Shown: piece by piece, positions 25,551 through 37,052 of the stretch
Layout: each line of letters starts with the position of its first letter
How positions within the stretch are numbered: the stretch's first letter is position 1
Assembly: GCA_017163975.1 (NCBI GenBank)
Contig: JAFFSR010000395.1
Location: 1,248,001 to 1,312,000, forward strand
DNA length: 64,000 nt
Reading direction: 5' to 3'
Origin: Anastatus disparis
Lineage: Eukaryota > Arthropoda > Insecta > Hymenoptera > Eupelmidae
Position numbers and translations under genes: made by a program
Notes under the pieces: model-generated
What the model was told of the DNA's origin: nothing
The model's database searches: none
The model's input: only the letters and a program-made list of their open reading frames with translations

Positions 25551-27130
25551 GAACAGATTTTACTACGTCCACGTCGTTGTTCCTGGGTAATGCTAAATGT
25601 AAAAAAAAGTTTAACTTGAAATGCACTTGAAGATCAAGCTGAAGGTCAAATTCAATGTCACGATACCTGTGTAAATATAAATTACTATAATGTATTATGT
25701 TTATTGTAACAACAAAAGTTATTAGATAGCAGAAAATGAAAATATGTTTCATATTTGCAATGTTTTTTGAAAATTTTTATACGCCATTTTGAATCCGCCA
25801 TCTTGGATTTGAAAATTTTAATATCTCAACTTTATATTCGTAATCAGTAACCCCAAAAATCCCCAAGTAAAAATTTTGAAGAAAAAATACCCAGTACACA
25901 AATGTCTGCCTCAACGTATTCAATGCAAATGGTCATGCAATTAATAGGACATATCTCGTAATTTCAAATTGGCGTAACTTGGTGTAGAAAAATCGTAATT
26001 GAACTCTGCGACTCTTAAATTAAAGAGGAAGAGTAGTGCTATAAGATGCAACTAAAAAAAAACTCCCAAAAAATTTTGTCCCTTCTGTACATAACCTCAA
26101 AAGTAGCCAAAAACGCCATTTTTTGGGTAAAAAACCTCAAATATCTCAAAATCCTGACGTGATAGAGCAATTCGGACCCCGGATTCGGATTCTACGGAAA
26201 AAATTACTTCGGAAATGACCCTCCATTTTCCAACAACTTCCATGACCCCAATATTTGTAGGCCTGTGTTATTGATCGTAAAATATTATCTCAGCCAAAGG
26301 ATTTACAATTCAGAAAAATAGATTGGAAATATAATTAGAATATGTTCACTTTGTGTACGCATGTATATAATTATATCTACATACAAAGTACTTATTAAAA
26401 ACAGGCAAGATTCGCTGTTCTTGTCTAATTGAAATTTTGTTTATTCATTCAATTATTAATCGTTATATAAATATTTATGCAAAACAAAAAAAAATGTTAC
26501 TGCTTTCTTTTTGAAAAAAGTAAGTAATGCTGAAATGTAGGTATATGTTTATAATATTTTTGCCTGAGTTAACGGAAAGCAGAATCCGATTTCTTCTTAA
26601 CATAGAAAAATTATAATACTTATAATTTTTTTCTTATGCTTTCGAAATTTATCTTAATTCAAAAGTTTTATCTGATTAAATAAAACATTTATACTTATAT
26701 CAATAATATTAGATTTTTCTGAACTGCCAATCCTTTCGTTAAGGTATTATTTTTAATATTTTATTTCTTTATTAGTAAAATGTCAAAAAGAAAAATTAAT
26801 GAAGAAAGATCATCTGATGAACCAGTAACTAAAAAAAGTTTAATGATGTCTTCATCTGATTTTTAAAAAAAAAAATTAAAATTGGAGATAAATCTACGTA
26901 ATATTTACAATTAATTAAAATTATTATAATCATTTTTAAAAAAAAATTAATAATTAAAACTAACATATTTTTAAATTTAATTTTAGATCACTTGTAGCTT
27001 ATATTGAAGAAATTATAGACACAGAACATTTTTTAAATAAACAAACTGTTAAAGAATTTTCTTTATTAAAATTTATTGTAAATTATAATAATGGTGTATT
27101 AATTCAATGTAACATATTTAATGACAATAT

Positions 27131-28467
27131 TGTAACGGTTATTTTGCCCGTTACAAAAAAGAGAATTAGCTTTTAATTCAATGTAAACTTTAGCTTAGTC
27201 CTTAAATTTTATTATATGCAGAGTTGCTGATATTTGTAACAATTTCACTATATATTATACAGCGAACTCCGATTGTGCTAGCTAATTAATCCTATTGATA
27301 AACGACAAAATCATATCTGATATACTCGTCGCTTGCTGCACGCACTGCGTCTCTCTCTCTCTCTCTTACCTGATCGAGAGACGCGTGGCCGGTAGCGCAG
27401 TTTTCCTTCGTGAGGCAGGTTCCAAAATACGTTATATTAAAATATATGATATTACGTAATTTAATAATTTATAACTGCTCACAAGGACCGCGGAGGCATC
27501 GGAGTAAGCAGCGGGAAATATATATTTTATGTTATATATATTCAGGCAATATAATTAATATGAAGCACAATTTAATAGAAAAACGGAATCAATTTATTAT
27601 AAGAAAAATATAAATACAAAGATAAAACGTAAACTAAATGAGAATGAAATTAAATAATATATAAAAAGTAATGTACGCGTCTATTGAGAGAGTGAGCAAA
27701 GGGAGGGCGCGTCGCGAACTAAATGATACTCGCTTATGACGCTGATCGATTATATAACCGATGATACAATATACCTGAACAAGTATCTCTCGAGGAAGAG
27801 ATACTTGGATATCGCACAGTATAATTATACTTACAATAAGGCACTGACCAGCTTACACTAATTACCTACGTGCACGTAGATGCCGCTCGCCCGTTATCGA
27901 AGCTTCTCCCCTGTACGTAACCAATACGTAAATGCTCTGGAGTAGATCGGTGAAACACGTCTCTTCCCGATACTCGAATTCCGCTGAGCTCTGCCAACGT
28001 GGTTGCCTGGACGTAGATCGGTGGAATCCTATGCACGCTGATCAACGTATTTGTTGGCACTTAATGGCTGACCGCTAAGACGCGCGAAAAGCGGTCAAGC
28101 AAAACTCTACAAAAAGAATTTCCTGAGAGTAGCAACTAGCCAACATAATATAATACGCTAGTCGGTATAAACTCACGACTTTTAATTAAGACAATGTTTC
28201 GCGTTATCAATTGCGAAGTTAGTCTAACGTATTATATGACCACGTGGCGAAATCTTTTAACAAGCACAGCGCGGCTTAGGTTTCGTGCTAACGCAACGAT
28301 AGCCGGAAACTCTCTAAAGCGCCTCGTGGCCGGTGAGCTTCTCTCTCGCGTGCCGGTCGTTAAGATACGCACTTCTTTACTCGTCTTAGACGAGATATAT
28401 GACCGAGCGTCTATCCTATTTTGATACCTAAGCGCGCAAGATTGAAACACGGTAGAATACCGTTACA
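27131..28467 (-). repeat. 3' LTR
   Basis: 1337 bp, matching the other LTR throughout except for a 41-43-bp stretch absent from that one (near 27916-27958 here), a shorter CT run and scattered substitutions. The immediately internal bases (28468-28478, minus strand AGGCGGAGGGG) are a polypurine tract. Confidence 0.9.
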
Positions 28468-28478
28468 CCCCTCCGCCT
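28468..28478 (-). promoter_or_regulatory. Polypurine tract
   Basis: The purine run AGGCGGAGGGG (minus strand) abuts the 3' LTR, the place where plus-strand DNA priming occurs in LTR elements. Confidence 0.75.
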
Positions 28479-28556
28479 GACGCAGCATAACCTGGTTTGA
28501 GTGCTCTGCCTATCGCGCGGTAGGTATGCAATCATTGCCTCGAGTAATGTTAACAC

Positions 28557-29870
28557 TTACGATTTTCTAGCACGAAATAATTTTCGTTGAACACATGTTT
28601 TTCCCGGTGAATAAACTACTATGCTTTCGCTACGCTTCACATTGGTAGAACCTTTAGGTCTACTACGTTTTCGCCTGATCGGTTCGAACTCAGCTTGACG
28701 CCTATGCTCTATAGTTCGTGTTACGACGACAACCCTTTCACACGGATGACCTCGCTTCCTATTCGGTTTCTCGATTTGGGGAGAATCACCGCTCGCAGGC
28801 GGTCGCACGCAGTCTGAGTCCGACCTTTTGTTGGCACACGGATTCGCATAGATCGCAAGAGACGGGTCGCTCATCGTCTCGTTCGCACGCATTGATTCTA
28901 ACGGTGGTTGAGGTTGCAGATCGTCTTCTTGCTTTGTGATATATGTTTTTACTTGCTCTCCATGAATCGTACTATACGGATTACCATCCTTATCTAACAA
29001 CCTATTTATACTTAATTTCGATTCAGCTGTAACGACATATGTACCAACAAATTTTGGTGCAAGCTTACTTGCTATGTTTTGAACAGCAGGAGAGAGTATT
29101 TTATTTCTCTTGCACACTAAATCATTTATTTCATGAGCCGCTTTTGCTCTAGCTGCAACCAAACTTTTTCCACAAGCCTGATCAGCTGCTGAAACATCAG
29201 CTAAACCAACTGTTTCTATTTTTCCAATGTACAGTTGTTCAAGAGCAGCAACTTCCAAATTTACCTTTACATTGGTACCTTTAAAAGAAAGCTTATTTTC
29301 ACAAGGATCGAAAATAGCTCTAAATCCTCGTACGAAGTTGCCTCCTAGATAGCATTCTTCATTTAAGTTAGGCATGATCGCACAGCGAATCGTTTTGGTA
29401 ATTCCGCCTACAGTGAAAGGAAGGTCAACATAACCTACTAGTAAGCATGATTTATCATCTGCTACTTTAACCAATCTACCTGTAGCTGGTATTAAAGGTA
29501 CATTATAGGCTACTGCTAGCTGTAACCCTAGCGAGTTCATGACCGTGCGTGATGCACCTGGGTCATACAGAGCCCTTATTCGGTAATCTCCGATCACTAC
29601 CGGGAGCCACCATCGAGTTCCATCATCGATTTCTGGTTGATTTATCTCTGCCTGCTCACTTGTCTCAACTTGACAAGTGTGAGACTGAACTTGTATTTCT
29701 ACTGAGTCTTCAGGCAGATTTTTATCTGACACCTTTCTAGTAGAAGGTTCTGAGGTCTCATAAGCCTCACTGGGAACGGTAGGTACCTCATCTAGTCGTT
29801 CCCTGGTCCTTTTCCCGCACACTGTGGGCAGGACCAGACAGTATATCCAGGTAATCCACACCGATAACAT
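28557..29870 (-). CDS. Protease joined to integrase C-terminal domain (RT, RNase H and IN core missing)
   Basis: Open 437-codon frame. The first quarter to third holds a retropepsin-like domain (IRALYDPGASRTVMN, with DPGA at the active site, and CYLGGNFVRGFRAIFD as its C-terminal part). By about residue 230 it switches directly to sequence resembling the C-terminal domain of Gypsy integrases (KLAPKFVGTYVV...GEQVKTY). A basic tail with RRKRSRPKGS follows. The several hundred residues of polymerase, RNase H and integrase catalytic core that normally lie between are absent, yet the frame is unbroken. It overlaps gag by 79 bases in the -1 frame, so expression as a frameshift product is likely. 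The proline in DPGA is unusual; a working protease usually has DSGA or DTGA. Confidence 0.75.
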   Translation of the reverse strand: MLSVWITWIYCLVLPTVCGKRTRERLDEVPTVPSEAYETSEPSTRKVSDKNLPEDSVEIQVQSHTCQVETSEQAEINQPEIDDGTRWWLPVVIGDYRIRALYDPGASRTVMNSLGLQLAVAYNVPLIPATGRLVKVADDKSCLLVGYVDLPFTVGGITKTIRCAIMPNLNEECYLGGNFVRGFRAIFDPCENKLSFKGTNVKVNLEVAALEQLYIGKIETVGLADVSAADQACGKSLVAARAKAAHEINDLVCKRNKILSPAVQNIASKLAPKFVGTYVVTAESKLSINRLLDKDGNPYSTIHGEQVKTYITKQEDDLQPQPPLESMRANETMSDPSLAIYANPCANKRSDSDCVRPPASGDSPQIEKPNRKRGHPCERVVVVTRTIEHRRQAEFEPIRRKRSRPKGSTNVKRSESIVVYSPGKTCVQRKLFRARKS

Positions 29871-31369
29871 TTACGGTTACGTTTTGGATTTTTCGAACCT
29901 TTCTGGTTTTCTTGACCTGGTTTTGTTTGATTTGTATCTCTTAAAGAACTTTCCTTTTGTTGTTGGCTCCTTTGTTCCGAATTACTGTCATCTTGAGCAG
30001 ATTTTCGAGATCGCTTCTTAAAATTCCGATGACGCTTAGCAAACTTTGTTCGAGGCAATTTAAGCGCGGCAGGTCCTTGTACGTTATTCTCGCTAAACCT
30101 GTGCTGCTTTTCGAACGCCTCAGTAAGTTTAGTCAACTTAGTCATTGCAATCAACATTTTAACTATGTTAGCCTGATTATCAGCAACTTGTTCCTCCTGT
30201 ATTGCCGATATTTGTACTTCATTATCTTTGACCTTGTTCGTTGGCCTATAGGCTACGTCAGGTAACAATGACTGTTCAGGCGGAGGTGGTGGTCTATAGA
30301 CTCTCTCCGCCTCGAGTATCAATTCATCTTCTGCAGCTTTTTCCAATAAAGATTCAATGTCCGTAACTTCATCTCTTCTGACCATACGTTGAATTTCTGG
30401 CAAGAGGTTACGGTGCAATAAATCAAGCTGCTGATTAATATCAGGTAACGGTACTTGTTTTAAAATTATAGATTGTAAGCATATTATATAATCTCGTACA
30501 GGCTCATCTTTGCCTTGTGTACGTGCATTAGCTTCTGCTAACAATCTTTGTTGGAAACGTCTGCTATACCCATACCATCGCAATGCAGCTTTTATAAATT
30601 GAGCCCAGGTTTGCCACGAATGCCTGTTATTTCGATACCAGGTCGCAGCAACCCCTGTGAGCAGTTCGGAGAGAGAGGTTAATAAATCGCTCTCACTCAG
30701 TTTAGCCAGTTTTCGACACTCCTCAACTCTAGTTAGAAAGAGGTCTATACTTTGGCCTCGCTCGCCAGAAAATGTAACATTCCAGCGACGCACTATGTGA
30801 CCTACGTCTGTATTTTTATTTGCACTCGTTGGACGGTCACTATGCCTGGTCAGATTAGCGTTATCCGTCGCACTGTTTGCAGTGTGAGGGGTCCCTCCCC
30901 CCTCGACTGTACGTGCTCCTGCCGTACCAGTTAGAAAATTATCACGGTTTCTATAATTTTGCTGATCTGTACCTGCATTGTTGTTTGCTTGGCTATTTAA
31001 TGGGCTACTACTATTATTGTAGTGTATACTAAATGTATCACGGAAAGCCACGTGCTGTTCATTACTTTTATTTCCTTGGAGGTTTTCCCGTTCAGGTGTT
31101 CTTTCACCTGTGGCCTGATCGAATAGCTGTGTGCTAGAAGATTTAGGCTGTGACAGTACTTCAACTTTTTGTGATAAAGAATTCACTGTAGTTGACATTC
31201 CTTCCATCTTGGAATATACCTCATACACGTGTTTTGTCATATCTTTCATCTGGTTGTGCATGGCGGTAAAATAGATTATCAGTTCTGTTGGTACGTTAGA
31301 GGCATCTAGTGCTATTTCACTTTTTTGTTGCACATCTGTTGATACCTGATCGGTGACTTGTGTTGCCAT
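29792..31369 (-). CDS. Gag polyprotein of the Gypsy-like element
   Basis: Intact 525-codon frame. The N-terminus is Ser/Asn-rich and likely disordered. The central Retrotrans_gag-type domain (about residues 190-340) contains WYRNNRHSWQTWAQFIKAALRWYG and FQQRLLAEANARTQGKDEPVRDYI. The C-terminus is basic, with a nucleocapsid knuckle CYRCGLPGYTVWSC in which the usual histidine appears as tyrosine or is displaced, followed by CPQC. It would assemble the particle that packages the element RNA. The ATG at 31369 follows a leader of about 1.4 kb. No stops or shifts in an AT-rich setting suggests recent function. Confidence 0.88.
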   Translation of the reverse strand: MATQVTDQVSTDVQQKSEIALDASNVPTELIIYFTAMHNQMKDMTKHVYEVYSKMEGMSTTVNSLSQKVEVLSQPKSSSTQLFDQATGERTPERENLQGNKSNEQHVAFRDTFSIHYNNSSSPLNSQANNNAGTDQQNYRNRDNFLTGTAGARTVEGGGTPHTANSATDNANLTRHSDRPTSANKNTDVGHIVRRWNVTFSGERGQSIDLFLTRVEECRKLAKLSESDLLTSLSELLTGVAATWYRNNRHSWQTWAQFIKAALRWYGYSRRFQQRLLAEANARTQGKDEPVRDYIICLQSIILKQVPLPDINQQLDLLHRNLLPEIQRMVRRDEVTDIESLLEKAAEDELILEAERVYRPPPPPEQSLLPDVAYRPTNKVKDNEVQISAIQEEQVADNQANIVKMLIAMTKLTKLTEAFEKQHRFSENNVQGPAALKLPRTKFAKRHRNFKKRSRKSAQDDSNSEQRSQQQKESSLRDTNQTKPGQENQKGSKNPKRNRKCYRCGLPGYTVWSCPQCAGKGPGND

Positions 31370-32801
31370 CTCGTAGTGATATTCCTGTCTTCTTTCTTGA
31401 GATATTTTCTATTTCCTATTAATCGCACACGGTTTTACTAACGCTCGCTGTGTGTGTGTACGCACGTTTATTTTATAAAGAAAATTAAATTACTAATCTT
31501 TGTATATGGTTATAATAGAACCATATACACACGTAGCAGTTGAAATTGACTAAATATGTATATATTTTAAAAATTAATTGTTTTGATTTTTGGATTTATT
31601 CTAGAATTTCTAATAATTATAGTAAAGCTAATCGAAAATATTAGACTATAATAAACTATTCAATAATATTTTACAATTTTTAATTTAAAATACTAAGTAT
31701 CAACATATATAACTAAATCCAAAAATCTGTGCGTTCTTAAACTTTTGTTAAAAATGCACATCTAGCTGTGTAGGGACAATTCATTTATTATACATGTGTA
31801 TTTAACGTGTAGTGTAGAAATAAATTTTAATTCAAAGTCTTCGAGAAAATTCTAAAATTTCTCCACAACACACATAGCGCCAGTCGATTGCCGCGCTACG
31901 AGTTGGCAATCGTTGATGAGAGAGAAAGAGAAAACAAAAATTTCCACTATGTGTATAAATAAAAATTTTAACTTTGTAACTTTACTTATTATACAAGTTA
32001 AAAAAATTATCTAGCCCTTTAATATGTATAAAAAATTTTTATTTTTATTCAATTAAATATTATATCAAAATACAAAAAAAATTTTAATATTAATGATACT
32101 GGATTATCCTATATTAAAGGGTTATGTTAAAATTGATTTAATTTCAACTTCCTCGTTAGCTGAAATTAATATTTCTCTCTCACCTTTAAATTTTGTAATT
32201 TATTATTAACGACCTAATCGGTAACAAGGCTATACACAACGACGCACTATTCTAATTCTTAGAAAATCTCGACTGCCTGTTCGCTTTTTCACATAAAGCG
32301 AACTATTAGGCATACAGAGCTATATCTTTTGTCTCTGTCACTATGCTATTAAAGCGCGAGAATATCTGCGCGTTAAGCAAAGAAATAGAATTTTCGCTGG
32401 GACACGTGGAGACACAAATTTGTAACAGCTAACCGACGAAAAAAATTTTAATAGATACCTAGCAATTTTTCGAGAAATTTCTATTTTATTTTTCAGAAAA
32501 AACAGCAATTTAATATTAATTTTATTTTTCGAAATGTATAAAAAAAATTTAACGTCAATTCTAAATTTATTTATCTTTGATTAAAAATAATTTGATTCCC
32601 AAAAGAAAAAAATTTTTTGACACGTGCTATTTTAAATATAAAACTTTAGCTACAGGTACACGCCATCTTCAATACAAAGTCCTTTATGAACAACGCGAAA
32701 GTCTGCTTGTGTCGACGCCAGCTACGCGCTCGACGCCATTTGCAAATTTCGATATATTAGACGACGCGTACAAGCCTGATCCCGTTGACGCATCTATACG
32801 T
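31370..32801 (-). other. Leader between primer site and gag
   Basis: About 1.4 kb without a long frame on the coding strand; probably untranslated leader and packaging region. A 93-codon frame on the other strand (32577-32858) crosses the LTR boundary and is not credible as a gene. Confidence 0.6.
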
Positions 32802-32813
32802 TGGGCGCCATTT
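32802..32813 (-). promoter_or_regulatory. tRNA primer-binding site
   Basis: On the minus strand, AAA then TGGCGCCCAACG follows the LTR end by three bases. This is complementary to the 3' end of a lysine-type tRNA as used by many LTR elements; the exact tRNA is inference. Confidence 0.75.
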
Positions 32814-34114
32814 TGTAACAGTTATTTTGCCCGTTACAAAAAAAAAATTAGCTTTTAATTTAATGTGAACTTTAGCTAAGTTCTTAAATTTTATTATATG
32901 CAGAGTTGCTGAAATTTGTAAGAATTTCACTATATATTATACAGCGAACTCCGATTGAGCTAGCTAATCAATCCTATTGATAAACGACAAAATCATATCT
33001 GATATACTCGTCGCTTGCTGCACGCACTGCGTCTCTCTCTCTCTCTCTCTCTCTCTTACCTGATCGAGAGACGCGTGGCCGGTAGCGCAGTTTTCCTTCG
33101 TGAGGCAGGTTCCAAAATACGTTATATTAAAATATATGATATTACGTAATTAAATAATTTATAACTGCTCACAAGGACCGCAGAGGCGTCGGAGTAAGCA
33201 ACGGGAAATATATATTTTATGTTATATATAGTCAGGCAATATAATTAATATGAAGCACGATTTAATAGAAAAACGGAATCAATTTATTATAAGAATAATA
33301 TAAATACAAAGATAAAACGTAAACTAAATGAGAATGAAATTGAATAATATATGAAAAGTAATGTACGCGTCTATTGAGAAAGTGAGCAAAGTGAGGGCGC
33401 GTCGCGAACTAAATGATACTCGCTTATGACGCTGATCGATTATATAACCGATGATACAATATACCTGAACAAGTATCTCTCGAGGAAGAGATACTTGGAT
33501 ATCGCACAGTATAATTATACTTACAATAACGCACTGGCCAGCTTACACTAATTACCTACGTGCACGTAGATGCCGCTCGCCCGTTATCGAAGCTTCTCCC
33601 CTGTACGTAACCAATAATCCTCGAATTCCGCTGAGCTCTGCCAACGTGGTTGCCTGGACGTAGGTCGGTGGAATCCTATGCACGCCGATCAACGTATTTG
33701 TTGGCACTTAATGGCTGACCGCTAAGACGCGCGAAAAGTGGTCAAGCAAAACTCTACAGAAAGAATTTCCTGAGAGTAGCAACTAGCCAACATAATATAA
33801 TACGCTAGTCGGTATAAACTCACGACTTTTAATTAAGACAATGTTTCGCGTTATCAATTGCGAAGTTAGTCTAACGTATTATATGACCACGTGGCGAAAT
33901 CTTTTAACAAGCACAGCGCGGCTTAGGTTTCGTGCTAACGCAACGATAGCCGGAAACTCTCTGAAGCGCCTTGTGGCCGGCGAGCTTCTCTCTCGCGTGC
34001 CGGTCGTCAAGATACGCACTTCTTTACTCGTCTTAGATGAGATATAAGACCGAGCGTCTATCCTATTTTGATACCTAAGCGCGCAAGATTCAAACACGGT
34101 AGAATACCGTTATA
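32814..34114 (-). repeat. 5' LTR
   Basis: 1301 bp. The outer end has changed from TGTAACGG to TATAACGG (minus strand). Relative to the 3' LTR it lacks a 41-43-bp stretch around 33616 and has a longer CT run (33031-33057). Confidence 0.9.
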
Positions 34115-34926
34115 ATATATGTAAATTTAAGAATGATCTGAAGCTTCATGATGTAAAATACTAATTATATTTATATTATTGTCGAAATATTTAAATATAT
34201 TCATCTAAAATAAATATATATTTTTAGAAAATATTAATAGAAAATGTATCCGTGAAAAATGCTACACGCTTTAATCATGTAAATATGCCTTATGAATTAA
34301 CTTTATATCATTATTCATCAATAACATCGCTTGGAGAAATTGACATGAAAAATTTAAATCCAGAAAAAATCAATTTCAATAAAATTCCGATAAAAAAGGG
34401 ATTAATAAGTATATTGTTCAATTAATAAACCTATGATATATATTATATACGTTTAATAAAAATTTTTTAGAAATTGAAGGATTTTTGCGAAATAAATTTA
34501 TTCAAAAAGATAAGAATAGTACAAAATATTATTCTAATATAACTGATGGTCATTACAAATTAGAAATTGTAATAAATTCTACAGACGATGATATATTAAA
34601 AATAGAAAAAGGCAAAAAATTGGAAATTATTGGAGATTTGCAAGAATTTGGTATTATAAATTTATATTTATATATAATAAATTTATAAATATATATATGT
34701 ATATATTATATTTAATATTAATAAATAGAAAATTCATTCATTTTAAAAATTGGAGGAATTGAAAATACAAAAGTTTTAAATGAAACAAAAATGGATATTG
34801 TCAATTTAATTAATGGAAACGACATGTTTCTAAATGAGGTTATTTTTTTAATTTTTAATATATTTTTTTTAAATAAATGAAATACAAAATAAAAATTTAC
34901 TAATTTCTTTTTAGCCTCCAGATTAG

Positions 34927-35849
34927 TAATATAATATTATTATATTTTGCAATTTTAGATAAGTATATTTTTTGATATTATATTATAATTAGTTTATATT
35001 AAGTTTATTTCTCAATATTATATTTTAAAATAATATATAATTAAAATTTAAAATACTTATGATTTAATATTTCTTTATAAATTAATTAATTATGATTTAT
35101 TTTATTTTAGATTGATTTAAATATATATTAAAAACAATAAAATAGGTAAGAAAATCATCATAACTAGAGTTATAATTTTAAAATAAATATATTAAAAATT
35201 TATTATAAATTTATATAGAATCGTTTTTTAAAGAATTAAATTTAATTAAATTAATTATTTATAATATCGCACTCTTTATATAAAAAATTTATAATTTGTT
35301 ATATAATTTATATTATAACTGCTTAAATATAAACAAACAAAAGAGGATATAAATATATTCCTTAAAATATTGAAAATATTAGAGAAAAATAAAATAAAAA
35401 TTATATAACTTTATTTATTTGTATAAAGAGTATAAAAGATAAAATTTTACATTAACAATATAATTTTCATTTTTACTTTTTTATAACTAAATGAATTAAT
35501 AATTATTATAATTTTTATTTTTTTAATTAATAAAAAACTTACAATAACATTTTTACTTTTGACATTCAAAGAAAAGTGAAAAATTTTTTTAAATTTATAT
35601 TATTTTAAAAGTGATTATGTAGGGCTACTGGCGAAGGGTACCACTTTTATTGTTTAATTTTTCTTTAAAAACAACAAAAAAAACCCAACGCGCCATAAGA
35701 TAGTTAAATACCAATATTTTTCATAACCAAATTTGGTCTCTAAAGTATTAGAGTCATCAAACAAGAAGGTTTTTTTAAAAACTATTCGTAAAATTTAAAT
35801 ATTTAATTAACGATATAAAAATAAACACTAAATGATTATGAATAGTGTA
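34927..35849. other. Helitron copy 1, 5' subterminal non-coding DNA
   Basis: AT-rich DNA without a gene. 35612-35697 contains the inverted counterpart of the 3'-side subterminal block (GTAGGGCTACTGGCGAAGG, CCCAACGCGCC). Copy 3 has the same order inverted at 42985-43100. Confidence 0.6.
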
Positions 35850-36345
35850 TTAGGGACATGAGGGGTAGCAAGAGGGGTGACTTGGGTAGAGAGGGGGTGA
35901 TTTGTGGACTGAGGAGTAGACTTGGGTAGGAGAGGGGTGACTGGGGTAGAGGGGGAAATCTTTTTTTTTTTTTAAAAAAAGACATTTCAAGAGACATTTT
36001 TACGTTATTTTGAGGGGTAACTTTTGATTTTTTCGGAGGAGAAAAAAAAATGAGGGGTAGGAGTGATGGGGTAGTAGTGGGAAGAGTGATAGTAGTGATA
36101 TAGAGAATAAGTAACAAATACATTGATAAAATAAGGTGAATTTAGCTAAATTTTCTGAGGGGAGGGGAGGTGAGTGACGTACGAGGGGTAGCAAGAGGGG
36201 TGACTTGGGTAGTAGAGGGGTGTCTTTTTTTTTTCTCAAAAAAGATCATTTTTAGACAGATTTTTACGTTATTTTGAAGGGTGGATTGTAATGTTTTAAG
36301 CATAAACAAGAGGGGGAGGAAAAATGAGGGGTAGCTGAGGAGGTT
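35850..36345. repeat. G/C-tract array near the 5' end of Helitron copy 1
   Basis: Irregular repeats of GAGGGGTGACTTGGGTAG on the plus strand (C-rich on the element's sense strand). An inverted, diverged counterpart lies at 41690-42135 in copy 3. Strand-asymmetric and G-tract-bearing, unlike everything around it. Confidence 0.8.
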
Positions 36346-37052
36346 TTTTTTTTAACTATATAATATAGGGAGATATATATATATCTATAATTTGCATATG
36401 TATGTATATATATATATATACTAGGGGGGGTACCCCCTGCTCGCACTGCTCGCCAACCCCCAGTTGTGCTATAAATATAATTATATATTAAACATTTAAA
36501 TCATTTTTAAATTTTTGAATTATTTTTTTTTAGTTCCGTTGATAATTTAGTATATTATTTGATATATCGTAATGATTTTGAGTTTTATAAGATTTATAGG
36601 ATTATTTTGTTACAATTCCTTTTTTATATCTTTTTTCTAATTTTAAACATTTTATGAGATATATCAAAAATTCATACTAAAATTTATAAATTTATTATGA
36701 TATTGTAAATGAAATTATTACATGATCATTATATCATATTTTATTTAAAATTTAGTTATTTATATAACAAATAAATAAATAAAATAATTTTAAATTATTT
36801 TATACTTACTTATATTACATTTACCTGTATAAAAGTTATGAACATGTTTTTTTTATTTATTGTTGTTAGTAGTTAAATTATTTATTTATTAAAATTTCGA
36901 TTTATAAATTTTAAATAATCATAACTTTTAAATATTTTAGTTAATTTTTAAATATTTTATTTTTTTTTTATTTTTAATAATATTGATAATGTTTAAAAAT
37001 TTTTTTAAATTTATTATTATATATTGAAATATTTATGATTTATTTTAATTTT

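Larger units (their letters stand above)
22996..26267 (+). mobile_element. DNA transposon with intact transposase (3.3 kb, 3-bp TSD)
   Basis: The ends are CACAGGCC and its inverse, continuing as near-identical inverted repeats of about 300 bp (22996-23300 and 25960-26267). TTA flanks both sides (22993-22995, 26268-26270). The paralogous Helitron copy 3 has the uninterrupted sequence near 54140-54160 with a single TTA, confirming a 3-bp duplication. A CAC terminus with a 3-bp duplication recalls the CMC/Chapaev3-type groups, but I assign the family only tentatively. The intact ORF and well-matched arms mark it as one of the youngest insertions here. Confidence 0.85.
27131..34114 (-). mobile_element. 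Non-autonomous Ty3/Gypsy-like LTR retrotransposon
   Basis: Minus-oriented. LTRs lie at 32814-34114 (5') and 27131-28467 (3'), beginning TGTAACGG and ending CCGTTACA or close variants. ATAT flanks both sides (27127-27130, 34115-34118). Helitron copy 3 shows the uninterrupted site with matching length. The order is LTR, primer site, long leader, gag, a protease/integrase-tail ORF, polypurine tract, LTR. Reverse transcriptase, RNase H and the integrase core are absent, so replication must use another element's enzymes. Confidence 0.88.
26780..34926 (+). pseudogene. OB-fold, RPA-like gene of Helitron copy 1 (six exons, LTR element in exon 2)
   Basis: Comparison with copy 3 gives six exons: 26780-26897, 26987-34152 (split by the LTR element 27131-34114), 34228-34408, 34471-34650, 34729-34838 and 34915-34926. 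All introns begin GT and end AG, and phases fit throughout. The protein of about 250 residues starts MSKRKINEERSS, then shows an OB-fold-like order (LKFIVNYNNGVLIQCNIF; PYELTLYHYSSITSLG; HYKLEIVINS; KKLEIIGDLQEFG; FILKIGGIENTKVLNE). Several Helitron lineages encode RPA-like single-strand binding proteins, presumably coating displaced DNA. It lies opposite and divergent to the helicase. Lesions in this copy are a TCA-to-TAA change in exon 1 and the LTR insertion. Confidence 0.75.

Noticed and set aside
28194..28424. 76-codon ORF duplicated at 33841-34047
   Set aside because: Both lie at the same place in the two LTRs and are on the strand opposite to the element's genes.
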